Assembly: GCF_026212465.1 (NCBI RefSeq)
Contig: NC_080053.1
Location: 13,466,501-13,530,500 of the forward strand
DNA: 64,000 nt
Direction of reading: 5' to 3'
From: Amaranthus tricolor
Lineage: Eukaryota > Streptophyta > Magnoliopsida > Caryophyllales > Amaranthaceae
The notes under the pieces are model-generated. The model did no database searches and was not told the origin of the DNA. It saw nothing but the letters and a program-made list of their open reading frames with translations. A program made the translations under genes and the position numbers. This document shows, in pieces, positions 32,463 through 44,672 of this stretch (positions are counted from its first letter, which is position 1; each line of letters begins with the position of its first letter).

Positions 32463-33555
32463 CGTAAAAGGTTCTCTCGTTGTTGCATATCTTTGAGAGG
32501 TTCGGAATGTAGAAGTCTTCTCACAACACCACATAATGGAGCGTCATTTTCTTCAGCACCATATTCCTCATATTCCTCCTCCTCTTCCTCTTCTTCAGAA
32601 CCCCACTCTCCTTCTTGAATAGTAAGTGTATTCCGTTTTGGACATTCACTAGCAATATGTCCTCTTTCATGACACTTGTAACAAGTTCTTTTGGATGCAT
32701 CTTGCTTGAAATCTGGTTTTCCTACATAAGTTTTTGAAGGGTTAGTAGGAACAGTTGATTTAGAAGGGCTAGGAAAAGAATCAACTTTTCCCGCGGAAGA
32801 GAACGCTCTAAAAGGGGGTCTTAGAGCAATCATTAGTTTCTCCTCTTTGTTTTGTGCTTCAACCTTCCTAGCAGCCTTCACAACCTCATCATAAGTGGAA
32901 TAAGGTAGAAGATCCACCTTATTAGAGATTGGTTTAGAAAGCCCTTTGTGAAACGGGCAATTTTGAGTGGTTCCTTCTCTTGTATGTCACACGCCAAGCT
33001 AAGCTTCTCAAACTCGCGCACATATTCATCAATATTACGCTCACCTTGATTTAGGCGAGTTAATTTGACATATTGATCCTGCATATATTCACGTGGGACC
33101 CAACGTTGCTCCATTTTCTACTTGAGTTTTTCCCAAGATGCAATCTTTTCTTTCCCTTCTCTCCTTCTCTTGGCTTTGAGGTTATCATACCAAAGCCCAG
33201 CAAGTTTTGTCAATTTAAGAGTCGCCATTTTACAACTCTTATCATCATCATACTTTTTATACTCAAAAATATTCTCTAATCTTCGTATCCAATCATAAAA
33301 AACCTCCGGATCACTAGAACCATCAAATTCAGAAAGGTCTAGTTTGAAACTTCTATCTTCTTGATTGTTACGAAAATGGGACTCGCCATGGGTGGGAGTG
33401 GAATTCTCTAATTCCTCTACCCTTCTACCCACTCTAAGCAACGTCTCTCCAATGGCATCCATCCTTGTTTCATGCCTCTTCATTCCATCGTGCATTATAT
33501 GAAGTTGATCCACGATTGCTTTTAACATTTCGGCATTGGACTGATTATCACCCAT
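32463..33555 (-). pseudogene. Unit 0: gag only, RT/protease deleted
   Basis: This 1826-bp partial unit (31784-33609) joins the pol C-terminal stub directly to mid-gag near 32463 (GGCAAGTAA | CG | TAAAAGGTTCTC), removing about 1.64 kb including protease and RT. Gag starts at 33555. It has the TAG stop after KLK (33118), a one-base deletion near 32943 that shifts frame, and the CYKCHERGHIASEC zinc knuckle at 32640-32690 (Ala where other units have Ser). Confidence 0.85.
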
Positions 33556-33562
33556 GCTGCGT

Positions 33563-33586
33563 TTTAACGAGTGTAATCTCGTTAAA
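33563..33586. other. Leader hairpin beside the primer site
   Basis: TTTAACGAG, six-base loop TGTAAT, CTCGTTAAA: a perfect 9-bp stem between gag ATG and primer site. The same hairpin occurs in each unit that keeps this leader (e.g. 37031-37054, 40499-40522). Possible packaging or dimerisation signal; role inferred. Confidence 0.6.
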
Positions 33587-33594
33587 CACGATTT

Positions 33595-33607
33595 GGCTCT
33601 GATACCA
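33595..33607 (-). other. Primer binding site, representative unit
   Basis: Minus-strand TGGTATCAGAGCC, the standard initiator Met-tRNA primer site, two bases from the LTR end at 33610. Equivalent sites precede each LTR start at 37078, 40546, 44013, 47481, 50949 and 54416. Confidence 0.88.
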
Positions 33608-33609
33608 AC

Positions 33610-34257
33610 TGATGTGGAAGTGTAATGGGACCTTTTTAGAGTGTATGAGTTAGCTTAAGAACAAGCTCAACAAGTAACGAAACAAGAGAACACCCACGCA
33701 ACTTAGAAACTTATTCTAGATTGGATGGTTTCTTTGAGCAGCAAAAATTCACTAAGTATTTTAAACTCTCAAAGCTTTTACTCTCAAACACTAAGTAATC
33801 AGAATAAAAGGGGCGTGCAACACAAAGTAAGCACAAAGAAATTCACAAAGAAAATCAGAATTTTGTTTTCAATCTCACTTGCCTAAAATGCATGGCAATG
33901 AGTTCCTTTTATACTAAAAATAATGCAAGTGTTACAAGCCTTCAAGGATCCTTTCAACTTCCCTCAAGGAACCTTTTAACTTCCCCTTCAAGGAACCTTT
34001 TAACTTTCCCCCTTACAAAAATCAGAAAACAAAGCATTAAACAAAAGTTAGAATTAAGCCTTTTTAATGTTAAGCATTTAAAGCTAATAATGATCCCTTA
34101 TTAATAGCTATTTAAACAGAAAATTAAGGCTAATTCTACTTTGAACCGTCCATATTCTCCTAAAAAAAAGTCTTGCAATTCTCCTAAAATAAAAAACTCC
34201 CATTTAAGCATTAAAGCTAGAATTCAAGTTGCTGCTTGTATTCAACTTCCCATTTCA
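33610..34257 (-). repeat. Gypsy LTR, representative copy
   Basis: The LTR end CCACATCA (minus strand) is fixed by the primer site. The other end is inferred at TGAAATGGG (34257), giving TGA...TCA ends and about 648 bp; a clear purine tract beside it was not seen, so the start could differ. A TATA box TATAAAAGG (minus strand) lies at about 33906-33914. Purine runs GGGGGAAAG near 34007 lie inside the LTR under this model. Other copies begin at the TGATGTGG positions listed for the array. Confidence 0.6.
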
Positions 34258-34269
34258 GGCAATTGTGCC

Positions 34270-37023
34270 TTATTCAACTTCCCATTTAAGGCAAGTAATA
34301 AAGAATTGCTTTGAAGAGAATCCCACGAAATTAGAAGCCATTTGCTTGACATTTGCGTGGCTAAGTATAGCATGGACCGTAGCTTGTGTTGTAGGAATCG
34401 TAACTTCATGATCTTGGACTTTGTGGACTGAATTCTCATCATTCTCCCCCTCTTCAAAGAAGTTTTCCCTCAAACTCTCATCTTCAAGGTATGGAGACAA
34501 ATCACCCACATTGAAAGTTGCACCTTTCTTCAACAGCTCCGTTAAAGGCACCATAAGAGTGGAAAAGTTCTTGATGAAGACTCGGTAAAATGAAACTAGT
34601 CCATGAAAACTTCTAACCTCATGAACATCTTTGGGTACCTTCCATGTTGAGATAGCTTTCACCTTCTCGGGATCAACCTGTACTCCTTCACTAGAAACAA
34701 TGTAGCCTAGGATAGAAATACTACTACACATGAAAGTATATTTTTCCATTTTTCCATACAATTTATGCTCTCTCAATGCCTCAAGTAAAACTCTCAAATG
34801 TATCAAATGCTCATTTTCAGTTTTACTGTATACTAGAATATCATCTAAATATACAACAATGAATTTATTTAGAAAGGGACGCAATACCTCATTCATGAGT
34901 CTCATGAACGAACTAGGAGCATTGCAAAGTCCAAATGGCATGACAAGCCATTCATATAGACCTTGCTTTGTCTTGAAAGCAGTCTTCCATTCATCTCCTT
35001 CACGAATTCTCATTTGATGATAACCACTTCGCAAGTCAATTTTGCTAAAAACTGTGGCTCCACTTAATTCATCAAGCATGTCTTATAGCCTTGGCATTGG
35101 AAATCTGTATTTAATAGTTATGTTGTTGATGGCACGACTATCAATACACATCCTCCAAGTTCCTTCTTTCTTTGGCACCAAAAGGGCAGGCACCGCACAT
35201 GGACTAAGGCTTTCACGCACATAGCCCTTTTCCATGAGTTCTTCAACTTGTCTTTGCAACTCCTTAGCTTGCTCGGGATTGCATCTATAGGCTGCCTTGT
35301 TTGGTAATGAGGCTCCCGGTACCAAATCAATTGCATGTTCAATACCACGAAATGGAGGCAACCCTTTAGGCAAATCATCGGGAAACACATCTACAAATTC
35401 TTTAAGCAAGTTTCTCAACGGAATAGAGTTAGTCACATGAGAAACATCATCAAAAATGGGCTTTACAATAAGCAAAAACCCTCCTCCCTCTATCATGCAT
35501 TCTTCCTCAAACTCCTTCCTAGACATAAGGAAGTTTGGTTTCTTTTCCACCATAGGTTCAACCTTAGGGGGCAAAGGTAGCAACCTAATCTTCTTTCCTA
35601 ATTTGGTAGTGACCGTATAGACATTAGAAACACCATCATGAATAGCTTTTCTATTAAATTGCCATGGTCTACCAAGCAAAATATGACACACACTCATAGG
35701 TAAAACATCACACCAACGTTCATCATAAAAATTTCTTATAGTGAATGAAACTAGTGCTTGTTTCTTAACCTTTAAACCGGTGTCATTATCCAGCCAATTT
35801 AACTTGTAAGGTTTAGCATGATTTCGTGTAGGTATAAGCTTACTTACAAGTTCAGTTGAGGCCACATCGGTGCATGATCCTCCATCAACAATCACATCAA
35901 AAACCTTGTCTTGAACCTTGCATCTAGTATGAAAAAGGTTCTCTCGTTGTTGCATATCTTTGAGAGGTTCGGAATGTAGAAGTCTTCTCACAACATCACA
36001 TAATGGAGCGTCATTTTCTTCAGCACCATATTCCTCATATTCCTCCTCCTCTTCCTCTTCTTCGGAACCCCACTCTCTTTCTTGAATAGTAAGTGTATTC
36101 CGTTTTGGACATTCACTAGAAATATGTCCTCTTTCATGACACTTGTAACAAGTTCTTTTGGATGCATCTTGCTTGAAATCTGGTTTTCCTCCATGAATTT
36201 TTGAAGGGTTAGTAGGAACAGTTGATTTAGAAGGGCTAGGAAAAGAATCAACTTTTCCCGCGGAAGAGAACGCTCTAAAAGGGGGTCTTAGAGCAATCTT
36301 TGGTTTCTCCTCTTTGTTTTGTGCTTCAACCTTCCTAGCAGCCTTCACAACCTCATCATAAGTGGAATAAGGTAGAAGATCCACCTTATTAGAGATTGGT
36401 TTAGAAAGCCCCTTTGTGAAACGCGCAATTTTGAGTGGTTCCTTCTCTTGTATGTCACACGCCAAGCTAAGCTTCTCAAACTCGCGCACATATTCATCAA
36501 TATTACGCTCACCTTGATTTAGGCGAGTTAATTTGACATATTGATCCTGCACATATTCACGTGGGACCCAACGTTGCTCCATTTTCTACTTGAGTTTTTC
36601 CCAAGATGCAATCTTTTCTTTCCCTTCTCTCCTTCTCTTGGCTTTGAGGTTATCATACCAAAGCCCAGCAAGTTTTGTCAATTTAAGAGTCGCCATTTTA
36701 CAACTCTTATCATCATCATACTTTTTATACTCAAAAATATTCTCTAATCTTCGTACCCAATCATAAAAAACCTCAGGATCACTAGAACCATCAAATTCAG
36801 AAAGGTCTAGTTTGAAACTTCTATCTTCTTGATTGTTACGAAAATGGGACTCGCCATGGGTGGGAGTGGAATTCTCTAATTCCTCTGCCCTTCTACCCAC
36901 TCTAAGCAACGTCTCTCCAATGGCATCCATCCTTGTTTCATGCCTCTTCATTCCATCGTGCATTATATGAAGTTGATCCACGATTGCTTTTAACATTTCG
37001 GCATTGGACTGATTATCACCCAT
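34270..37023 (-). pseudogene. Unit 1: gag-protease-RT
   Basis: Gag starts at 37023 (MGDNQSNAEMLK) and stops at a TAG (36586) after 145 codons. The next frame (35083-36582) carries the rest of capsid, the CCHC knuckle CYKCHERGHISSEC, an acidic Glu run, the protease-like motif IVDGGSC and the start of RT ([14 protein letters not shown]). A TAA at 35083 follows PMPRL, where functional RTs continue PRLDDML. RT then runs 34270-35079 with [12 protein letters not shown] and the catalytic YLDD (residues 77-80). At residue ~189 RT ends (KKGATF) and joins [12 protein letters not shown], the pol C-terminus; RNase H and integrase are lost. Private changes here: TIPTTQ, AILSH, SKQFF in the stub. Confidence 0.9.
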
Positions 37024-37737
37024 GCTGCGTTTTAACGAGTGTAATCTCGTTAAACACGATTTGGCTCTGATACCAACTGATGTGGAAGTGTAATGGGACC
37101 TTTTTAGAGTGTATGAGTTAGCTTAAGAACAAGCTCAACAAGGAACGAAACAAGAGAACACCCACGCAACTTAGAAACTTATTCTAGATTGGATGGTTTC
37201 TTTGACCAGCAAAAATTTACTAAGTATTTTAAACTCTCAAAGCTTTTACTCTCAAACACTAAGTAATAAGAATAAAAGGGGCGTGCAACACAAAGTAAGC
37301 ACAAAGAAATTCACAAAGAAAATCAGAATTTTGTTTTCAATCTCACTTGCCTAAAATGCATGGCAATGAGTTCCTTTTATACTAAGAATAATGCAAGTGT
37401 TACAAGCCTTCAAGGATCCTTTCAACTTCCCTCAAGGAACCTTTTAACTTCCCCTTCAAGGAACCTTTTAACTTTCCCCCTTACAAAAATCAGAAAACAA
37501 AGCATTAAACAAAAGCTAGAATTAAGCCTTTTTAATGTTAAGCATTTAAGGCTAATAATGATCCCTTATTAATAGCTATTTAAACAGAAAATTAAGGCTA
37601 ATTCTAATTTGAACCGTCCATATTCTCCTAAAAAAAAGTCTTGCAATTCTCCTAAAATAAAAAACTCCCATTTAAGCATTAAAGCTAGAATTCAAGTTGC
37701 TGCTTGTATTCAACTTCCCATTTCAAGCAATTGTGCC

Positions 37738-40491
37738 TTATTCAACTTCCCATTTAAGGCAAGTAATAAAGGATTGCTTTGAAGAGAATCCCATGAAATT
37801 AGCAGCCATTTGCTTGACATTTGCGTGGCTAAGTAAAGCGTGGACCGTAGCTTGTGTTGTAGGAACCGTAACTTGATGATCTTGGACTTTGTGGACTGAA
37901 TTCTCATCATTCTCCCCCTCTTCAAAGAAGTTTTCCCTCAAACTCTCATCTTCAAGGTATGGAGACAAATCACCCACATTGAAAGTTGCACCTTTCTTCA
38001 ACAGCTCCGTTAAAGGCACCATAAGAGTGGAAAAGTTCTTGATGAAGACTCGGTAAAATGAAGCTAGTCCATGAAAACTTCTAACCTCATGAACATCTTT
38101 GGGTACCTTCCATGTTGAGATAGCTTTCACCTTCTCGGGATCAACCTGTACTCTTTCACTAGAAACAATGTAGCCTAGGATAGAAATACTACTACACATG
38201 AAAGTATATTTTTCCATTTTTCCATACAATTTATGCTCTCTCAATGCCTCAAGTAAAACTCTCAAATGTATCAAATGCTCATTTTCAGTTTTACTGTATA
38301 CTAGAATATCATCTAAATATACAACAATGAATTTATTTAGAAAGGGACGCAATACCTCATTCATGAGTCTCATGAACGAACTAGGAGCATTGCAAAGTCC
38401 AAATGGCATGACAAGCCATTCATATAGACCTTGCTTTGTCTTGAAAGCAGTCTTCCATTCATCTCCTTCACGAATTCTCATTTGATGATAACCACTTCGC
38501 AAGTCAATTTTGCTAAAAACTGTGGCTCCACTTAATTCATCAAGCATGTCTTATAGCCTTGGCATGGGAAATCTGTATTTAATAGTTATGTTGTTGATGG
38601 CACGACTATCAATACACATCCTCCAAGTTCCTTCTTTCTTTGGCACCAAAAGGGCAGGCACCGCACATGGACTAAGGCTTTCACGCACATAGCCCTTTTC
38701 CATGAGTTCTTCAACTTGTCTTTGCAACTCCTTAGCTTGCTCGGGATTGCATCTATAGGCTGCCTTGTTTGGTAATGAGGCTCCCGGTAACAAATCAATT
38801 GCATGTTCAATACCACGGAATGGAGGCAACCCTTTAGGCAAATCATCGGGAAACACATCTACAAATTCTTTAAGCAAGTTTCTCAACGGAATAGAGTTAG
38901 TCACATGAGAAACATCATCAAAAATGGGCTTTACAATAAGCAAAAACCCTACTCCCTCTATCATGCATTCTTCCTCAAACTCCTTCCTAGACATAAGGAA
39001 GTTTGGTTTCTTTTCCACCATAGGTTCAACCTTAGGGGGCAAAGGTAGCAACCTAATCTTCTTTCCTAATTTGGTAGTGACCGTATAGACATTAGAAACA
39101 CCATCATGAATAGCTTTTCTATTAAATTGCCATGGTCTACCAAGCAAAATATGACACACACTCATAGGTAAAACATCACACCAACGTTCATCATAAAAAT
39201 TTCTTATAGTGAATGAAACTAGTGCTTGTTTCTTAACCTTTAAACCGGTGTCATTATCCAGCCAATTTAACTTGTAAGGTTTAGCATGATTTCGTGTAGG
39301 TATAAGCTTACTTACAAGTTCAGTTGAGGCCACATCCGTGCATGATCCTCCATCAACAATCACATCAAAAACCTTGTCTTGAACCTTGCATCTAGTATGA
39401 AAAAGGTTCTCTCGTTGTTGCATATCTTTGAGAGGTTCGGAATGTAGAAGTCTTCTCACAACACCACATAATGGAGCGTCATTTTCTTCAGCACCATATT
39501 CCTCATATTCCTCCTCCTCTTCCTCTTCTTCGGAACCCATCTCTCTTTCTTGAATAGTAAGTGTATTCCGTGTTGGACATTCACTAGAAATATGTCCTCT
39601 TTCATGACACTTGTAACAAGTTCTTTTGGATGCATCTTGCTTGAAATCTGGTTTTCCTCCATAAATTTTTGAAGGGTTAGTAGGAACAGTTGATTTAGAA
39701 GGGCTAGGAAAAGAATCAACTTTTCCCGCGGAAGAGAACGCTCTAAAAGGGGGTCTTAGATCAATCTTTGGTTTCTCCTCTTTGTTTTGTGCTTCAACCT
39801 TCCTAGCAGCCTTCACAACCTCATCATAAGTGGAATAAGGTTGAAGATCCACCTTATTAGAGATTGGTTTAGAAAGCCCCTTTGTGAAACGCGCAATTTT
39901 GAGTGGTTCCTTCTCTTGTATGTCACACGCCAAGCTAAGCTTCTCAAACTCGCGCACATATTCATCAATATTACGCTCACCTTGATTTAGGCGAGTTAAT
40001 TTGACATATTGATCCTGCACATATTCACGTGGGACCCAACGTTGCTCCATTTTCTTCTTGAGTTTTTCCCAAGATGCAATCTTTTCTTTCCCTTCTCTCC
40101 TTCTCTTGGCTTTGAGGTTATCATACCAAAGCCCAGCAAGTTTTGTCAATTTAAGAGTCGCCATTTTACAACTCTTATCATCATCATACTTTTTATACTC
40201 AAAAATATTCTCTAATCTTCGTACCCAATCATAAAAAACCTCCGGATCACTAAAACCATCAAATTCAGAAAGGTCTAGTTTGAAACTTCTATCTTCTTGA
40301 TTGTTACGAAAATGGGACTCGCCATGAGTGGGAGTGGAATTCTCTAATTCCTCTACCCTTCTACCCACTCTAAGCAACGTCTCTCCAATGGCATCCATCC
40401 TTGTTTCATGCCTCTTCATTCCATCGTGCATTATATGAAGTTGATCCACGATTGCTTTTAACATTTCGGCATTGGACTGATTATCACCCAT
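37738..40491 (-). pseudogene. Unit 2: longest open gag-protease
   Basis: The codon after KLK is AAG rather than TAG, so gag-protease-RT start is open for 646 residues (38551-40491): capsid about 75-200, zinc knuckle 292-305, protease motif DGG at about 380, RT start from about 615. The common TAA after PMPRL remains; RT resumes at 38547. Diagnostic variants: GFSDPEV, VDLQPYST, ECPTRN, EREMGSEE, IEGVGF, IDLLPGAS. These recur in unit 5, 10,403 bp away. The stub variant NFMGFSSK recurs in unit 7. Confidence 0.9.
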
Positions 40492-41204
40492 GCTGCGTTT
40501 TAACGAGTGTAATCTCGTTAAACACGATTTAGCTCTGATACCAACTGATGTGGAAGTGTAATGGGACCTTTTTAGAGTGTATGAGTTAGCTTAAGAATAA
40601 GCTCAACAAGGAACGAAACAAGAGAACACCCACGCAACTTAGAAACTTATTCTAGATTGGATGGTTTCTTTGACCAGCAAAAATTCACTAAGTATTTTAA
40701 ACTCTCAAAGCTTTTACTCTCAAACACTAAGTAATAAGAATAAAAGGGGCGTGCAACACAAAGTAAGCACAAAGAAATTCACAAAGAAAATCAGAATTTT
40801 GTTTTCAATCTCACTTGCCTAAAATGCATGGCAATGAGTTCCTTTTATACTAAAAATAATGCAAGTGTTATAGCCTTCAAGGATCTTTTCAACTTCCCTC
40901 AAGGAACCTTTTAACTTCCCCTTCAAAGAACCTTTTAACTTTCCCCCTTATAAAAATCAGAAAACAAAGCATTAAACAAAAGCTAGAATTAAGCCTTTTT
41001 AATGTTAAGCATTTAAGGCTAATAATGATCCCTTATTAATAGCTATTTAAACAGAAAATTAAGGCTAATTCTACTTTGAACCGTCCATATTCTCCTAAAA
41101 AAAAGTCTTGCAATTCTCCTAAAATAAAAAACTCCCATTTAAGCATTAAAGCTTGAATTCAAGTTGCTGCTTGTATTCAACTTCCCATTTCAGGCAATTG
41201 TGCC

Positions 41205-43958
41205 TTATTCAACTTCCCATTTAAGGCAAGTAATAAAGGATTGCTTTGAAGAGAATCCCACGAAATTAGCAGCCATTTGCTTGACATTTGCGTGGCTAAG
41301 TAAAGCATGGACCGTAGCTTGTGTTGTAAGAACCGTAACTTGATGATCTTGGACTTTGTGGACTGAATTCTCATCATTCTCCCCCTCTTCAAAGAAGTTT
41401 TCCCTCAAACTCTCATCTTCAAGGTATGGAGACAAATCACCCACATTGAAAGTTGCACCTTTCTTCAACAGCTCCGTTAAAGGCACCATAAGAGTGGAAA
41501 AGTTCTTGATGAAGACTCGGTAAAATGAAGCTAGTCCATGAAAACTTCTAACCTCATGAACATCTTTGGGTACCTTCCATGTTGAGATAGCTTTCACCTT
41601 CTCGGGATCAACCTGTACTCCTTCACTAGAAACAATGTAGCCTAGGATAGAAATACTACTACACATGAAAGTATATTTTTCCATTTTTCCATACAATTTA
41701 TGCTCTCTCAATGCCTCAAGTAAAACTCTCAAATGTATCAAATGCTCATTTTCAGTTTTACTGTATACTAGAATATCATCTAAATATACAACAATGAATT
41801 TATTTAGAAAGGGACGCAATACCTCATTCATGAGTCTCATGAACGAACTAGGAGCATTGCAAAGTCCAAATGGCATGACAAGCCATTCATATAGACCTTG
41901 CTTTGTCTTGAAAGCAGTCTTCCATTCATCTCCTTCACGAATTCTCATTTGATGATAACCACTTCGCAAGTCAATTTTGCTAAAAACTGTGGCTCCACTT
42001 AATTCATCAAGCATGTCTTATAGCCTTGGCATTGGAAATCTGTATTTAATAGTTATGTTGTTGATGGCACGACTATCAATACACATCCTCCAAGTTCCTT
42101 CTTTCTTTGGCACCAAAAGGGCAGGCACCGCACATGGACTAAGGCTTTCACGCACATAGCCCTTTTCCATGAGTTCTTCAACTTGTCTTTGCAACTCCTT
42201 AGCTTGCTCGGGATTGCATCTATAGGCTGCCTTGTTTGGTAATGAGGCTCCCGGTACCAAATCAATTGCATGTTCAATACCACGAAATGGAGGCAACCCT
42301 TTAGGCAAATCATCGGGAAACACATCTACAAATTCTTTAAGCAAGTTTCTCAACGGAATAGAGTTAGTCACATGAGAAACATCATCAAAAATGGGCTTTA
42401 CAATAAGCAAAAACCCTCCTCCCTCTATCATGCATTCTTCCTCAAACTCCTTCCTAGACATAAGGAAGTTTGGTTTCTTTTCCACCATAGGTTCAACCTT
42501 AGGGGGCAAAGGTAGCAACCTAATCTTCTTTCCTAATTTGGTAGTGACCGTATAGACATTAGAAACACCATCATGAATAGCTTTTCTATTAAATTGCCAT
42601 GGTCTACCAAGCAAAATATGACACACACTCATAGGTAAAACATCACACCAACGTTCATCATAAAAATTTCTTATAGTGAATGAAACTAGTGCTTGTTTCT
42701 TAACCTTTAAACCGGTGTCATTATCCAGCCAATTTAACTTGTAAGGTTTAGCATGATTTCGTGTAGGTATAAGCTTACTTACAAGTTCAGTTGAGGCCAC
42801 ATCGGTGCATGATCCTCCATCAACAATCACATCAAAAACCTTGTCTTGAACCTTGCATCTAGTATGAAAAAGGTTCTCTCGTTGTTGCATATCTTTGAGA
42901 GGTTCGGAATGTAGAAGTCTTCTCACAACATCACATAATGGAGCGTCATTTTCTTCAGCACCATATTCCTCATATTCCTCCTCCTCTTCCTCTTCTTCGG
43001 AACCCCACTCTCTTTCTTGAATAGTAAGTGTATTCCGTTTTGGACATTCACTAGAAATATGTCCTCTTTCATGACACTTGTAACAAGTTCTTTTGGATGC
43101 ATCTTGCTTGAAATCTGGTTTTCCTCCATGAATTTTTGAAGGGTTAGTAGGAACAGTTGATTTAGAAGGGCTAGGAAAAGAATCAACTTTTCCCGCGGAA
43201 GAGAACGCTCTAAAAGGGGGTCTTAGAGCAATCTTTGGTTTCTCCTCTTTGTTTTGTGCTTCAACCTTCCTAGCAGCCTTCACAACCTCATCATAAGTGG
43301 AATAAGGTAGAAGATCCACCTTATTAGAGATTGGTTTAGAAAGCCCCTTTGTGAAACGCGCAATTTTGAGTGGTTCCTTCTCTTGTATGTCACACGCCAA
43401 GCTAAGCTTCTCAAACTCGCGCACATATTCATCAATATTACGCTCACCTTGATTTAGGCGAGTTAATTTGACATATTGATCCTGCACATATTCACGTGGG
43501 ACCCAACGTTGCTCCATTTTCTACTTGAGTTTTTCCCAAGATGCAATCTTTTCTTTCCCTTCTCTCCTTCTCTTGGCTTTGAGGTTATCATACCAAAGCC
43601 CAGCAAGTTTTGTCAATTTAAGAGTCGCCATTTTACAACTCTTATCATCATCATACTTTTTATACTCAAAAATATTCTCTAATCTTCGTACCCAATCATA
43701 AAAAACCTCCGGATCACTAGAACCATCAAATTCAGAAAGGTCTAGTTTGATACTTCTATCTTCTTGATTGTTACGAAAATGGGACTCGCCATGGGTGGGA
43801 GTGGAATTCTCTAATTCCTCTACCCTTCTACCCATTCTAAGCAACGTCTCTCCAATGGCATCCATCCTTGTTTCATGCCTCTTCATTCCATCGTGCATTA
43901 TATGAAGTTGATCCACGATTGCTTTTAACATTTCGGCATTGGACTGATTATCACCCAT
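41205..43958 (-). pseudogene. Unit 3: gag-protease-RT
   Basis: Gag is cut by the TAG at 43521; the 499-codon frame 42018-43517 is identical in translation to that of unit 1 (CDVVRRLLH, IHGGKPD), at an offset of 6,935 bp. RT frame 41205-42014 has the VLTTQATV variant shared only with unit 6. Gag shows LLRMGRR and EDRSIKLD. The RT nonsense codon is retained. Confidence 0.9.
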
Positions 43959-44672
43959 GCTGCGTTTTAACGAGTGTAATCTCGTTAAACACGATTTTGC
44001 TCTGATACCAACTGATGTGGAAGTGTAATGGAACCTTTTTAGAGTGTATGAGTTAGCTTAAGAACAAGCTCAACAAGTAACGAAACAAGAGAACACCCAC
44101 GCAACTTAGAAACATATTCTAGATTGGATGGTTTCTTTGACCAGCAAAAATTCACTAAGTATTTTAAACTCTCAAAGTTTTTACTCTCAAACACTAAGTA
44201 ATAAGAATAAAAGGGGCGTGCAACACAAAGTAAGCACAAAGAAATTCACAAAGAAAATCAGAATTTTGTTTTCAATCTCACTTGCCTAAAATGCATGGCA
44301 ATGAGTTCCTTTTATACTAAAAATAATGCAAGTGTTACAAGCCTTCAAGGATCCTTTCAACTTCCCTCAAGGAACCTTTTAACTTCCCCTTCAAGGAACC
44401 TTTTAACTTTCCCCCTCACAAAAATCAGAAAACAAAGCATTAAACAAAAGCTAGAATTAAGCCTTTTTAATGTTAAGCATTTAAGGCTAATAATGATCCC
44501 TTATTAATAGCTATTTAAACAGAAAATTAAGGCTAATTCTACTTTGAACCGTCCATATTCTCCTAAAAAAAAGTCTTGCAATTCTCCTAAAATAAAAAAC
44601 TCCCATTTAAGCATTAAAGCTATAATTCAAGTTGCTGCTTGTATTCAACTTCCCATTTCAAGCAATTGTGCC

